From Ahrensia kielensis DSM 5890 (lineage in GTDB: Bacteria > Pseudomonadota > Alphaproteobacteria > Rhizobiales > Rhizobiaceae): DNA of 64,000 nt. The notes beneath the pieces are model-generated. The model did no database searches. It saw only the letters and a program-made list of their open reading frames with translations, and was not told the DNA's origin. Shown piece after piece: positions 37,708 to 46,687 of the stretch. Position 1 is the stretch's first letter; every line of letters begins with the position of its first letter. The DNA is taken from positions 361,127 to 425,126 of the forward strand of contig NZ_KB894528.1 of assembly GCF_000374465.1 (NCBI RefSeq), written 5' to 3'. Both the position numbers and the translations under genes were made by a program.

Positions 37708-37739
37708 AGACGTTAGTGCGGCAATTGTGACACGCCTTT

Positions 37740-37763
37740 GCGATTGCGTATTTGCGCAATCGC
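37740..37763. repeat. Hairpin in the clpP-clpX spacer
   Basis: Nine-base perfect arms GCGATTGCG / CGCAATCGC with a six-base loop, followed by GTTAAATTTT. May be a second attenuator or a regulator-binding palindrome for clpX. Confidence 0.6.
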
Positions 37764-37956
37764 GTTAAATTTTGGACGCGTTAATGTGTTGGTTACAAGA
37801 TGTGTGGTCACATGTTGATACGAATCACGCTGGAAATGTTTTGCGTCCAGTTAAATAGTATCCGTTTACCTTATGATCGGTAATAGCGGGACAAATAGCC
37901 CCTAAAGGGCAAAATCCGGCATAGTAGAATATGCTGCGAAACATAGGGACGAATTG

Positions 37957-39246
37957 ATGAGCAAAGTCGGTAATAGTGGTGGTGGAAGTTCAGGCGGAGA
38001 CGCAAAGAACACACTCTACTGCTCTTTTTGCGGCAAGAGCCAGCATGAAGTGCGTAAACTAATTGCAGGACCAACCGTCTTCATTTGTGATGAATGTGTT
38101 GAATTGTGTATGGATATCATCCGCGAGGAAAATAAATCCTCTGTGGCTAAATCGTCCGAAGGTGTGCCAACACCGCAAGAGATTTTGGGTGCGCTAGATG
38201 ATTATGTCATCGGCCAGCCTTATGCGAAACGCATTCTTTCTGTTGCTGTTCATAACCACTATAAGCGTTTGGCACATGCCGAGAAAAACGATGATGTGGA
38301 ATTGGCGAAATCTAACATTTTGCTGATCGGCCCAACAGGTTGCGGTAAAACGCTTCTCGCTCAAACGCTAGCGCGTGTGATTGATGTGCCGTTCACAATG
38401 GCCGATGCAACCACACTGACAGAAGCTGGCTATGTGGGCGAAGATGTTGAAAACATCATTCTCAAACTGCTTCAGGCATCTGATTATAATGTTGAACGCG
38501 CGCAGCGCGGCATCGTTTATATCGATGAGATCGACAAGATTTCTCGTAAGTCTGACAATCCGTCTATTACACGCGATGTATCGGGCGAGGGCGTACAGCA
38601 GGCACTCTTGAAAATCATGGAAGGCACTGTTGCTTCCGTGCCGCCGCAAGGTGGCCGTAAGCATCCGCAGCAGGAATTCTTGCAGGTTGATACATCAAAC
38701 ATCCTGTTTATTTCAGGTGGTGCATTTGCCGGTCTAGACCGTATCATTTCTGAACGCGGTAAAGGTACGTCCATTGGTTTTGCCGCTTCGGTTGAAGCGC
38801 CGGATGAACGCAAAACAGGCGAACTCTTCCGCAAGGTTGAGCCAGAAGATTTGCTACGCTTTGGTTTGATTCCTGAGTTCGTGGGCCGTTTGCCGGTTCT
38901 TGCAACATTGGAAGATCTCGACGAAGAAGCGCTTATCCGCATTCTGACCGAGCCCAAAAATGCAATCGTGAAGCAATATCAACGTCTCTTCTCTATGGAA
39001 GAAGTCGAGCTGACATTCCACGAAGATGCTTTGAGCGCAATCGCGCAAAAAGCAATCGAGCGCAAAACAGGTGCTCGTGGTCTTCGCTCTATTATGGAAA
39101 GCATTTTGCTGGACACAATGTTCGAATTGCCAGCGATGGAAGGTGTACGCGAAGTCGTTATATCTGACGAAGTTGTTCGCGGCGGTGCGCGCCCACTTTA
39201 TATTTATGAAGAGCGTGCCGAAGAAGCAGAGAACGCTTCAGCTTAA
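37957..39246 (+). CDS. clpX: ATP-dependent Clp protease ATP-binding subunit ClpX
   Basis: AAA+ unfoldase that feeds ClpP. The N-terminal zinc-binding domain has YCSFCGKSQ and [10 protein letters not shown]; Walker A is GPTGCGKT, Walker B is VYIDEIDK, and the ClpP-docking loop and C-terminal small domain ([23 protein letters not shown]) are intact. ATG at 37957 (TTG at 37954 precedes); 429 residues. The lon gene, which often follows clpX, is not next to it here. Confidence 0.97.
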   Translation: MSKVGNSGGGSSGGDAKNTLYCSFCGKSQHEVRKLIAGPTVFICDECVELCMDIIREENKSSVAKSSEGVPTPQEILGALDDYVIGQPYAKRILSVAVHNHYKRLAHAEKNDDVELAKSNILLIGPTGCGKTLLAQTLARVIDVPFTMADATTLTEAGYVGEDVENIILKLLQASDYNVERAQRGIVYIDEIDKISRKSDNPSITRDVSGEGVQQALLKIMEGTVASVPPQGGRKHPQQEFLQVDTSNILFISGGAFAGLDRIISERGKGTSIGFAASVEAPDERKTGELFRKVEPEDLLRFGLIPEFVGRLPVLATLEDLDEEALIRILTEPKNAIVKQYQRLFSMEEVELTFHEDALSAIAQKAIERKTGARGLRSIMESILLDTMFELPAMEGVREVVISDEVVRGGARPLYIYEERAEEAENASA

Positions 39247-39270
39247 AGAGCGAGCACTATTAAATTTTAA

Positions 39271-39306
39271 AACGCCGCAAGCTCATTGAGTTTGCGGCGT
39301 TTTTAT
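39271..39306 (+). terminator. Intrinsic terminator after clpX
   Basis: Ten-base perfect arms AACGCCGCAA / TTGCGGCGTT with an 11-base loop, followed by TTTATT. It abuts the stop codon of the convergent HxlR gene. Confidence 0.88.
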
Positions 39307-39662
39307 TATCTGTAACGGCTGCCCCAAGAGCGTAATGCTTCAATCACATCGTGCAGTTCACGGCCTTTATCTGTCAGGCGATACTCCACCTTTGGTGGCA
39401 CCACAGCAAAGACTTTCCGGTGAACAATGCCGCTAGTTTCTAATTCACGTAGCTGCTTCGTCAGGCTGCGCTGTGTCACGCCAGAAAGACGGCGGGATAG
39501 CTCATTAAAACGCAGGGTTTCTTGCATCAGGTGGAAGATAATCAAGCCCTTCCATTTACCTGAAATTTGCTCAAGCGCTGCTTCAACAGGGCACCCCTCG
39601 CTGCAATCATAATTTTCAAAGCGCTGTGCCGGTAAGGGTAAGTGCGTTTCTACAGTATCCAT
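39306..39662 (-). CDS. HxlR-family transcriptional regulator
   Basis: A 118-residue winged-helix protein. The family pattern is CPVEAALEQISGKWKGLIIFHLM, RFNELSRRLSGVTQRSLTKQLRELE and PPKVEYRLTDKGREL. Cys residues at about 19 and 23 (DCSEGCPVEA) could sense redox or electrophile stress, as in YodB/QorR types. It is divergent from a quinol monooxygenase and an oxidoreductase, the usual targets of such regulators. Confidence 0.9.
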   Translation of the reverse strand: MDTVETHLPLPAQRFENYDCSEGCPVEAALEQISGKWKGLIIFHLMQETLRFNELSRRLSGVTQRSLTKQLRELETSGIVHRKVFAVVPPKVEYRLTDKGRELHDVIEALRSWGSRYR

Positions 39663-39671
39663 AATGTACCT

Positions 39672-39725
39672 ATATGCATCAATTGTGCGTACTTGTCAGA
39701 TTGTGTGTAAAGTCTCATATGCATC
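39672..39725. promoter_or_regulatory. Direct repeat in the HxlR divergent promoter region
   Basis: Two copies of ATATGCATC, at 39672-39680 and 39717-39725, 45 bases apart centre to centre. The first is 10 bases upstream of the HxlR start, the second 32 bases upstream of the monooxygenase start. Each core ATGCAT is palindromic. Candidate operator pair. Confidence 0.45.
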
Positions 39726-39757
39726 TAACTTGTTTGATTGTCAAAAAAGGAACTGAC

Positions 39758-40045
39758 ATGGCACTTACTATTCTGGCCCAAATTACAGCGGTTGCTGGCA
39801 GCGAAGATTTGGTACGCACACAGCTTGAGAAGCTGGTTTCGATCACACGCGCAGAGCAGGGTTGTCTGCAATATGATCTACACATCGATAATGAGAATCC
39901 GGGCTTCTTCGTGTTTTACGAAAACTGGGAAAGCCGTGAGCTTTGGCAGCAGCATATGAGTGCGCCGCATTTAGCAGCCTATATGAAGGCAACGGATGGA
40001 GCGGTTGCTAATTTTAGTGTCAATGAACTTAGCAAAATAGCTTGA
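39758..40045 (+). CDS. Putative quinol monooxygenase (ABM domain)
   Basis: A 95-residue ferredoxin-like fold protein of the antibiotic biosynthesis monooxygenase (YgiN-like) group: MALTILAQITAVAGSEDLV, EQGCLQYDLHIDNENPGFFVFYENWES and HMSAPHLAAYM with the conserved His. The ATG at 39758 is chosen over an upstream in-frame ATG because the family starts there and AAGGAA precedes it. Followed by a zinc-type oxidoreductase in the same operon. Substrate probably a quinone or reactive aldehyde (family inference). Confidence 0.85.
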   Translation: MALTILAQITAVAGSEDLVRTQLEKLVSITRAEQGCLQYDLHIDNENPGFFVFYENWESRELWQQHMSAPHLAAYMKATDGAVANFSVNELSKIA

Positions 40046-40082
40046 TATAACACCGCAACATTTTGCGGCGATGGAGAATGAA

Positions 40083-41096
40083 ATGAAAGTAATTGGATAT
40101 TATGAGAGCCTGCCGATTGTCGATGACAAGGCGCTGGTTGAATTGGAAATGGATAAGCCGCAACCAACAGGCCGAGATTTGTTGGTTCGGGTAAAGGCTG
40201 TGTCGGTTAATCCGGTTGATTTCAAAATACGCGGTCGCAAGCAATCAAAAAATGATGTCCCTGTTGTTTTAGGCTGGGATGCGGTTGGCGAAGTCGTAGA
40301 GACAGGCAGCGATGTGACATTGTTCCAGCCAGGTGATGAGGTTTGGTATGCTGGCGCTATCAATAGGCAGGGCACAAACTCTGAATTTCACCTCGTGGAT
40401 GAGCGTATCGTCGGCACAAAGCCTAAATCGGTGACAGATGCAGAAGCCGCAGCCTTGCCATTAACAACGCTAACAGCGCATGAAATGCTGTTTGACCGCT
40501 TGCGTGTGAATGATCCTGTTCCAGGCGCTGCACCTGCGGTGTTGATCATCGGCGGGGCAGGCGGTGTTGGTTCAATCGCAATCCAGCTGCTGCGTGCTTT
40601 GACTGATCTTAAGGTTATCGCAACGGCATCACGCCCCGAAACAATGGACTGGGTCAAAGATCTGGGCGCGCACCATGTGATTGATCACAGTAAGCCGTTG
40701 GCCGCACAGATCGAAGCCTTGGGGATCGGTCAGCCCGGCTTTGTATTCTCGACAAATTATTCGGGTAGCTATGCTGCACAAGTTGGAGAGTTAATTGCGC
40801 CGCAGGGGCGTTTTGGATTGATTGATGATCCAGAAAGCTTCGACATTATGCCGTTCAAAGGCAAAGCCGTGTCGATACATTGGGAAATGATGTTTACGCG
40901 CTCGCTGTTTGAAACAGATGATATGCAGCGGCAGGGCGATATATTGAACGAAGTTGCTGCATTGCTTGATGACGGTAAAATCCGCTCAACCGCGACAGAG
41001 ACACTTGGCATAATCAATGCAGAAAATTTGAAACGCGCCCATGCTATTCTTGAAAGCGGTAAAGCGCGGGGCAAACTTGTGCTCGAAGGCTTTTAG
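40083..41096 (+). CDS. Zinc-type alcohol dehydrogenase-like NADP-dependent oxidoreductase
   Basis: A 337-residue medium-chain reductase (YogA/zinc-binding ADH-like quinone oxidoreductase). N-terminal GroES-like domain has VNPVDFKIRGR and GWDAVGEVVETGSDV; the Rossmann motif is LIIGGAGGVGSIAIQLL near 154-170. The usual catalytic zinc cysteine is absent, as in quinone-reductase-like members. ATG at 40083 has GGAG in front. Operon with the monooxygenase; likely regulated by the divergent HxlR protein. Confidence 0.9.
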   Translation: MKVIGYYESLPIVDDKALVELEMDKPQPTGRDLLVRVKAVSVNPVDFKIRGRKQSKNDVPVVLGWDAVGEVVETGSDVTLFQPGDEVWYAGAINRQGTNSEFHLVDERIVGTKPKSVTDAEAAALPLTTLTAHEMLFDRLRVNDPVPGAAPAVLIIGGAGGVGSIAIQLLRALTDLKVIATASRPETMDWVKDLGAHHVIDHSKPLAAQIEALGIGQPGFVFSTNYSGSYAAQVGELIAPQGRFGLIDDPESFDIMPFKGKAVSIHWEMMFTRSLFETDDMQRQGDILNEVAALLDDGKIRSTATETLGIINAENLKRAHAILESGKARGKLVLEGF

Positions 41097-41116
41097 AACA
41101 AAGCCGATGATTGAAT

Positions 41117-41152
41117 AAAAAAATGGCCGATCTTCAGTTAAGAAGATCGGCC
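41117..41152 (-). terminator. Intrinsic terminator of the BTLCP gene
   Basis: Eleven-base perfect arms GGCCGATCTTC / GAAGATCGGCC around a six-base loop; on the minus strand it is followed by seven T. It lies about 75 bases beyond the stop codon at 41227. Confidence 0.88.
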
Positions 41153-41226
41153 GTTGCCCAAGTCTGGGGATGGATGATGGGACTCGACTCGGGCAAACTC
41201 AAGTTAACAGTGTTGCTATTTACACG

Positions 41227-41838
41227 TCAGTTCCGTGCGATACGGCTTCGGTTGTCTTCGATTGTTACCCAGCGACCAGCATGTTCAGTCGATTGCCGCT
41301 TTAGATATTCATAAGGTGTGTCACGCCAATCATCGATACGGCCGACAAGGTTATCGAGAATGAAGTCACCGCGATCGGTGCGTACAGTCAAAACGGCATG
41401 ACCTTCGCCATTGGGTTGTTTGACCACGGTAATCAAAAGATTGCCCGGATTAATGCCAGCCTTAATCAGTTTGATGCGTTTCAAAAGAACATAGTCTTCG
41501 CAATCGCCAACATTGGTTGGGTATGACCAAACTTCCATTTTGCCCCAGATTTCAAGATCTGTAAGCGGCGTGATTGTCGTGTTCACGTGATTGTTTACAT
41601 TGACAATTTTTGCCCAGCTCGCACGCGTCAATTGATGCGGTGCTATGTTGCGGCCTGTGCGTTGGCATTCAACGGGGGCAGCTTTACAAAACTCATTGTG
41701 GCCAATTGGCTGTGTGGTGAAATTCGTCGTTTTCATGCTGAGCGCATAGGCACTGCCGCTCGATACCATTATGGTACACAGTGCAGCGCCGAATGCGGAA
41801 GCTAGAAACTTACTCGCTGATTTTTTTATTGTTGTCAT
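41227..41838 (-). CDS. Bacterial transglutaminase-like cysteine proteinase (BTLCP, DUF920)
   Basis: A 203-residue exported protease-like protein. ATG at 41838 has CAGGAG six bases upstream. A Sec signal occupies about 1-34 (ending SGSAYALS). The papain-like triad is intact: Cys113 in VGDCEDYVLLKR, His147 in GEGHAVLTV and Asp162 in FILDNLVG. LapG, which cleaves adhesins under c-di-GMP control, belongs to the same broad family; the next gene upstream encodes tandem PilZ domains, but function here is not proven. Confidence 0.9.
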   Translation of the reverse strand: MTTIKKSASKFLASAFGAALCTIMVSSGSAYALSMKTTNFTTQPIGHNEFCKAAPVECQRTGRNIAPHQLTRASWAKIVNVNNHVNTTITPLTDLEIWGKMEVWSYPTNVGDCEDYVLLKRIKLIKAGINPGNLLITVVKQPNGEGHAVLTVRTDRGDFILDNLVGRIDDWRDTPYEYLKRQSTEHAGRWVTIEDNRSRIARN

Positions 41839-41994
41839 GTCCATCTCCTGTGGGATGAACACTGACAGCAAGAGTTTTAAATCAGCCGAATTCTGGCGTG
41901 TAAATTTGAAGCAAATTCTGTGAAATTACGTGTAAAATTCAAAGTATTTTTTACGTATTCTCAGCAACATATTGTTTTTGCTGATATAAATTGC

Positions 41995-42597
41995 CTAGTT
42001 TAGGTAATCTGAGAGGCTTTCACGTCGCTGAATTACTGCAAATTCAATTGCGATTCCGTCTTCAAAATGACGAACAACTTGTCCACGCATATTGCCAAGT
42101 GTCACAGCCGAGCCCAATGCGGGCCTTACTTTCAACTCTATAGCTGCGCCAGACAGAGACAAATCAATGATACGGCAGCGATATTGACGCCCATCTGGAA
42201 GCGACAACACAACAGCTTGTTTCTGCGGCACGATACGTTCGTGGCGACGATCTTCAGGAAGAGCAAGCTCATGCTTGTTGGCAAGCCAAGTAAGCTGCGC
42301 GGCAAGTTTTTCGCGCTTACGTGCTGTTGAGGTCAACTCAATCGCAAAGCCAACGTCTGTAATGCGGGTAATTTTACCTTCGATGCGACCAACATGATCG
42401 ATATAGGCGACGACACGCTCTCCGATTTCACCAACTTTGTTGCATATAAATGCTGCGCTGCCCGGTGACATGTTGCAAATCTTGCATTCATGTTCTGAAC
42501 GGTCCTGCAACATATAGCGGCCAATTAAATTAACATCGACGCGTTGAAACTGGCGTCTCGTTAGGTCAATCTCAGCTGCATTTGGGGCAAAGCTCAT
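41995..42597 (-). CDS. Tandem PilZ-domain protein
   Basis: A 200-residue cytosolic protein with two PilZ-like modules. First (about 10-90): RRQFQRV then NMSPGSA, slightly off consensus. Second (about 105-195): DRRHERI followed by DLSLSGAAIEL, matching the RxxxR and D/N-x-S-x-x-G c-di-GMP contacts. ATG at 42597 preferred to GTG at 42609. Second module probably binds c-di-GMP; the first may be degenerate. Confidence 0.85.
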   Translation of the reverse strand: MSFAPNAAEIDLTRRQFQRVDVNLIGRYMLQDRSEHECKICNMSPGSAAFICNKVGEIGERVVAYIDHVGRIEGKITRITDVGFAIELTSTARKREKLAAQLTWLANKHELALPEDRRHERIVPQKQAVVLSLPDGRQYRCRIIDLSLSGAAIELKVRPALGSAVTLGNMRGQVVRHFEDGIAIEFAVIQRRESLSDYLN

Positions 42598-42693
42598 CGG
42601 TTTTTCCACGAGTCTAATAAATAGTCCCCTTAGAATGAGGCATCGAGGTTAACAACAGGTAAGCCGTGCACCTAAATTTTTATATATTATTGA

Positions 42694-43371
42694 TCATGAT
42701 CGCCCGCCAGGCAGGATAACTAAATTTGGCTTTTGTAATCGGGTAGCAACGCGCGGCGCTTGTTTTGCGCCAAGCATTGCTCCGCCTTGTAAAACGGCGA
42801 ATTTGTTATTTGATTGAAAGGGTTGCGGCGCGGCTTTACGTTGCGACAAAGCGACCGCAGGACGGTTATGAAGCGATATAAGTTCTTTTCCCGCATCAAT
42901 AATCCGCAAGTTTGAAATAGTGAGGCTCATCAAAGCTTCTGCGCCGATCCAGTATGGCATGTCCATTGTGTGCAAGCAGCCCAGAATACGGGGCTCTTCA
43001 TCCATCATCGGTAAAAGCAGGGCTTCAATCTGAACAGATCGCCCGCGCTCAGATGTGCCCTCTAATTGAAGCACAACGGCAACCATCTCTGTTTGCAGCG
43101 ACGATAGGGTGCGGCGCATAAGGTTGCGGTCATCTTGATCTAACAGATGGTCAAAGGGTTTGCCTTTCAACTCTTCGCTAAAGAGCAAACACAATGCAGT
43201 GCCGGCGAGGCGAAATACCATCTGCCCAGTATCATCTTGGTGAAGAATAAAAGTCGACGGTAATATGGATGATATTGCAGCCGGTGCAATTTCAGATCGC
43301 AAGGGGGCTGTGCGGTTGCCTTTGACGGCATTCCAATAATCAAACAATTGCGTTGTGCCATTGTGAAGCAT
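42694..43371 (-). CDS. PAS-domain protein (PAS_5 type)
   Basis: The ATG at 43371 gives 225 residues and places the PAS_5 signature at the N-terminus: LFDYWNAVKGNRTAPLRSEIAP, then LPSTFILHQDDTGQMVFRLAGT and GKPFDHLL. The C-terminal third is basic and low-complexity (PQPFQSNN ... PNLVILPGG). An upstream start at 43512 would add 47 residues with a Cys-rich hydrophobic stretch and is less likely. No output domain; role unknown, common in rhizobia. Confidence 0.8.
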   Translation of the reverse strand: MLHNGTTQLFDYWNAVKGNRTAPLRSEIAPAAISSILPSTFILHQDDTGQMVFRLAGTALCLLFSEELKGKPFDHLLDQDDRNLMRRTLSSLQTEMVAVVLQLEGTSERGRSVQIEALLLPMMDEEPRILGCLHTMDMPYWIGAEALMSLTISNLRIIDAGKELISLHNRPAVALSQRKAAPQPFQSNNKFAVLQGGAMLGAKQAPRVATRLQKPNLVILPGGRS

Positions 43372-43559
43372 CGCTATCAGTTTCCCATTTATCTGTTTCA
43401 ACTGTTGCAAGACGGGACATATGACGTGCCTTGCAGCTCTCTTGAGACAGGCGTTGCACGAAGCGGGCCAAAGCAGGGGCGATAAATGGAAAAGATTTGT
43501 TAACCTTAACAAGCTGTTTCGTTTGATAGCCGTTCGTTAATATGGCATTAATAAACCAA

Positions 43560-43653
43560 CTTGGAGCCACTCGTTCCAAACAGCACAAATTTAGGGGTGA
43601 GCAGGGACTCGTCTCAACGGCCATTGATGGAAACATCAGTGGCCATTTTTTTT
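43560..43653 (+). ncRNA. Predicted small RNA with intrinsic terminator
   Basis: A strong terminator hairpin at 43619-43644 (11-base arms GGCCATTGATG / CATCAGTGGCC, one wobble pair, GAAA loop) is followed by eight T on the plus strand, yet no plus-strand gene lies upstream: the gene there runs the other way. A second hairpin TTGGA / TCCAA starts at 43561. A promoter-like TTGATA (43523-43528) with ATTAAT 18 bases later would start a transcript of about 95 bases. Exact 5' end is uncertain. Confidence 0.55.
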
Positions 43654-43729
43654 ATGCCCTATAGGTGCTGGCAAAAATGCCCATTGATATTATGTAGGGA
43701 TGTAACAATCATACGAATTGCAGGTGCCT

Positions 43730-44446
43730 ATGGAAAATCTACCCGTCGACAATGAGCTTGCCGAGGAAAAGCCGCGCGAGCCTATATTCAACTTACCTGC
43801 GATTTTAGTGGTGTTCGTTGTAATCTGTGTCGGCATGCACATTTTGCGCAATTCGGTTTTTTCGCAACAGCTTGCTGAATGGGTGTTTGTCACCTTTGCC
43901 TATTTCCCAATACGCTTCACGCCAGAGTTTTTCACGTTAGATTTGCCGACGCTGATTTCGCCAATTGGGCACACTTTCCTGCATGGTGATTGGACCCATT
44001 TGGGCATGAATATGGTTTGGCTCGTCGCCTTTGGTGCGCCCGTTGCTTACCGGCTTGGCGCGTTGCGCTCTATTTTGTTCTGGATACTGACTGCACTTGG
44101 CGCAGTGATATTGCACACGATTATTTATTACGGCGATACGGTGCCGCTGATTGGTGCATCGGGTGCTGTCTCTGGATTTTTAGGGGGGGCTGCGCGTTTT
44201 GGATTTAAAGCCAATCGGCGCAACCCACGTGCTGGCCTTGCGGGACCGCTCTATGGACCGTTGGATTCGCTTCGCCAACGCGGCGTTATTCCGTTCTTGG
44301 CCATATGGATGGTTCTAAACTTTGCTTTCGGATCAGATGTTCTTGGGCTAAGCGGAGGCGCATCCATTGCGTGGGAGGCCCATATAGGCGGGCTTATCGC
44401 AGGATTTTTCGCCATCGGTTATCTGGATACCAAGCGCCACAAGTAA
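43730..44446 (+). CDS. Rhomboid-family intramembrane serine protease
   Basis: A 238-residue membrane protein with six or seven hydrophobic segments. The catalytic dyad is visible: Ser144 in IGASGAVSGFLG and His218 in EAHIGGLIAGF; HTFLHGDWTHLGMNMVW earlier carries the conserved His/Asn. ATG at 43730 with AGGTG upstream; TTG at 43718 is an alternative. Substrate unknown. Confidence 0.92.
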   Translation: MENLPVDNELAEEKPREPIFNLPAILVVFVVICVGMHILRNSVFSQQLAEWVFVTFAYFPIRFTPEFFTLDLPTLISPIGHTFLHGDWTHLGMNMVWLVAFGAPVAYRLGALRSILFWILTALGAVILHTIIYYGDTVPLIGASGAVSGFLGGAARFGFKANRRNPRAGLAGPLYGPLDSLRQRGVIPFLAIWMVLNFAFGSDVLGLSGGASIAWEAHIGGLIAGFFAIGYLDTKRHK

Positions 44447-44529
44447 AGAAAGCAGTATAGCGTCTTGTCAAACATGCCGTTTGTGTACATCATTTCTTTC
44501 TAGATGGTTTTTTGTAGGAGGAATGAACG

Positions 44530-44961
44530 ATGACAGCTTCACGCATATTGGAAGTTAAAGGTTCGGAAGTCTTTACCTTGCCGCCTGAAACAACGACCAT
44601 GGACGCGGTAAAATCACTGCGTGAGCATAAGATTGGTGCCTTAATCGTATCGTCTGGAAATGGCAGTATTGACGGTATTTTGTCGGAGCGTGATGTGGTG
44701 CGTGCAATCGCCAATCACGGCGCAGAAGCACTAGACAGTGCCATCTCAACGCACATGACAAAAAACGTCGTGACATGTGCAGAAAGTACCAACATTGCAG
44801 AACTCATGGAACTGATGACGAAAGGCCGTTTTAGGCACGTTCCAGTTGCACGAGATGGAAAACTGGTCGGCATTATTTCAATCGGTGATGTTGTTAAACG
44901 CCGTATTGCTGCTGTTGAAGCCGAAGCAGAAGAAATTAAATCTTATATTGCTTCCGTTTAA
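44530..44961 (+). CDS. Tandem CBS-domain protein
   Basis: A 143-residue protein made almost entirely of one CBS pair: ETTTMDAVKSLREHKIGALIVSSG ... GILSERDVVRAI, and MELMTKGRFRHVPVARDGKLVGIISIGDVVKRR. Such stand-alone proteins bind adenine nucleotides. AGGAGG precedes the ATG. Target unknown. Confidence 0.88.
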   Translation: MTASRILEVKGSEVFTLPPETTTMDAVKSLREHKIGALIVSSGNGSIDGILSERDVVRAIANHGAEALDSAISTHMTKNVVTCAESTNIAELMELMTKGRFRHVPVARDGKLVGIISIGDVVKRRIAAVEAEAEEIKSYIASV

Positions 44962-44979
44962 TACGGCGCATATTTGGCG

Positions 44980-45447
44980 TTATTTATAGACCTTTGACGG
45001 GTCAAAACGTGGTTGGTCTTTCTCATCAAAAGAAAGAACAACTTTCCCGTCATCGGCTACTTCTAAACTTCTGTAAAAACAGCTTTTGCGGCCCGTATGG
45101 CAATTTGCACCGCTATCTTGCGTGCGCACGCGCATCATGACCACATCTTGGTCGCAATCGGTGCGTATTTCTGCGATGATCTGCACATTGCCAGACGTTT
45201 CGCCTTTTTTCCAAAGTGCATTGCGTGAGCGTGACCAATAATGGGCGATGCCCGTTTGCAAGCTGAGTTGCAGCGCTTCCGCATTCATATATGCCACCAT
45301 CAATATGGTGTTGTCTTCCGCATCAACTGCGATTGCCGTGATAAGTCCAGCCTCATTAAAGCGCGGACGAAACAAGTCGCCTGAATCCAATTCTTGCTTG
45401 GAGACATCAGCGGAGGCGAAAACAATTTGAGACACTGGCAAACTCAT
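44980..45447 (-). CDS. hisI: Phosphoribosyl-AMP cyclohydrolase
   Basis: Third step of histidine biosynthesis: opens the adenine ring of PR-AMP. The 155-residue single-function form has Mg2+ ligands in RTDCDQDVVMM and zinc cysteines in DSGANCHTGRKSCFY. It starts five bases after the folE stop, so they are cotranscribed, as in other rhizobia. Confidence 0.95.
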   Translation of the reverse strand: MSLPVSQIVFASADVSKQELDSGDLFRPRFNEAGLITAIAVDAEDNTILMVAYMNAEALQLSLQTGIAHYWSRSRNALWKKGETSGNVQIIAEIRTDCDQDVVMMRVRTQDSGANCHTGRKSCFYRSLEVADDGKVVLSFDEKDQPRFDPSKVYK

Positions 45448-45452
45448 AGATT

Positions 45453-46034
45453 TTACTGACGCAACATTTCTAGGAAACGATATTGGTGTTCCGGCTTTTC
45501 AAATTCACCGGTAAACCGTGTTGTTATTGTCGTTGAGCCTTGCTTGCGAACACCGCGCATCGCCATGCACATATGTTCAGCTTCAATCATCACGGCAACA
45601 CCGCGCGGTGCGAGCGTTTCATCAATTGAAGTGGCGATTTGGGCTGTCATCGTTTCTTGCGTTTGCAAACGGTGCGCAAAAATATCAACGACGCGTGCAA
45701 TCTTTGACAGGCCAAGAACGCGTTCATCCGGCAAATAGGCAACATGCGCTTTGCCGATGATAGGCACCATGTGGTGTTCGCAATGCGAGTGGAAGTGAAT
45801 GTCTTTGACCAACACAACATCGTTGTAACCGGCCACTTCTTCAAAGGTTCTACCCAGAACTTCAGAAGGGTCAGCATTATAGCCGCCAAACAATTCGCCA
45901 TAAGCTTTCACAACGCGTTTTGGCGTATCAAGCAGGCCTTCACGTGTAATATCTTCACCTATCCAGCGCAGGAGTGTGCGTACTGCTTCTTCCGCTTCAG
46001 CCTGAGTTGGTTTCGTGTTGTTATTATCCAACAT
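45453..46034 (-). CDS. folE: GTP cyclohydrolase I
   Basis: Makes dihydroneopterin triphosphate from GTP for folate. ATG at 46034 has AAGGAA upstream, giving 193 residues. Zinc and catalytic residues are in [21 protein letters not shown] and [13 protein letters not shown]. Operon with hisI; divergent from the IscU-like gene. Confidence 0.96.
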   Translation of the reverse strand: MLDNNNTKPTQAEAEEAVRTLLRWIGEDITREGLLDTPKRVVKAYGELFGGYNADPSEVLGRTFEEVAGYNDVVLVKDIHFHSHCEHHMVPIIGKAHVAYLPDERVLGLSKIARVVDIFAHRLQTQETMTAQIATSIDETLAPRGVAVMIEAEHMCMAMRGVRKQGSTTITTRFTGEFEKPEHQYRFLEMLRQ

Positions 46035-46243
46035 AGTATTTTCCTTGCCTGGCAGCTTATTCACAATTGCATCCACGGCTCGTCTCCAACAAAAGGCATC
46101 AAACAGACTCAGCTAGCGCTAGAGGTCTTATTTCATAAACACTGCGGTTTCGCGACCTTGCAGATCGCTCTTTCAAACACCTATATAGAATGCGAACGGT
46201 GGATTGCCACTTTATTTAAGTAACTTTTTGACGCGGTCTGAAC

Positions 46244-46687
46244 ATGATTGATGATGTATATAATTCCAAGTTGCTTGAATATGCAGGTAATATTAGCCGT
46301 GTTGGCACACTAGAAAGCCCTGATGCAACTGCAAAAGCGCATTCAAAACTTTGTGGCTCGACCATTTCTATTGATTTGAAGATGGACGACGATGTTGTTT
46401 CTGATTTTGCGCAGATTGTTAAGGCTTGTGCGCTTGGCCAGTCAGCAGCATCAATTGTTGCCTCTAATATCATTGGTGCCAAAGCGCAGGAATTGCGCGA
46501 CGCGCGTAACCAAATGATTCAGATGCTTAAAGAAGAGGGTGAGCCGCCTCAGGGGCGTTTTGCAGAACTTAAATATCTGCAGCCGGTCAAAGATTATAAG
46601 GCGCGCCATGCATCAACATTGCTTGTCTTTGATGCTATTGTTGATGCAATCGATCAGATTGAGCGCCAAAAGGAACCGGCGGCATAA
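46244..46687 (+). CDS. IscU/SufU-like iron-sulfur scaffold protein
   Basis: A 147-residue NifU_N-like protein. Cys37 (SKLCGS) and Cys62 (KACALGQSAAS) match the first two cluster ligands, but the third ligand site, normally His-Cys, reads RHASTL (His122-Ala123). The gene is translationally coupled to yidD by a one-base overlap and divergent from folE, a common rhizobial arrangement. Whether it can hold a cluster with two Cys is open; a modified scaffold or regulatory role is possible. Confidence 0.85.
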   Translation: MIDDVYNSKLLEYAGNISRVGTLESPDATAKAHSKLCGSTISIDLKMDDDVVSDFAQIVKACALGQSAASIVASNIIGAKAQELRDARNQMIQMLKEEGEPPQGRFAELKYLQPVKDYKARHASTLLVFDAIVDAIDQIERQKEPAA

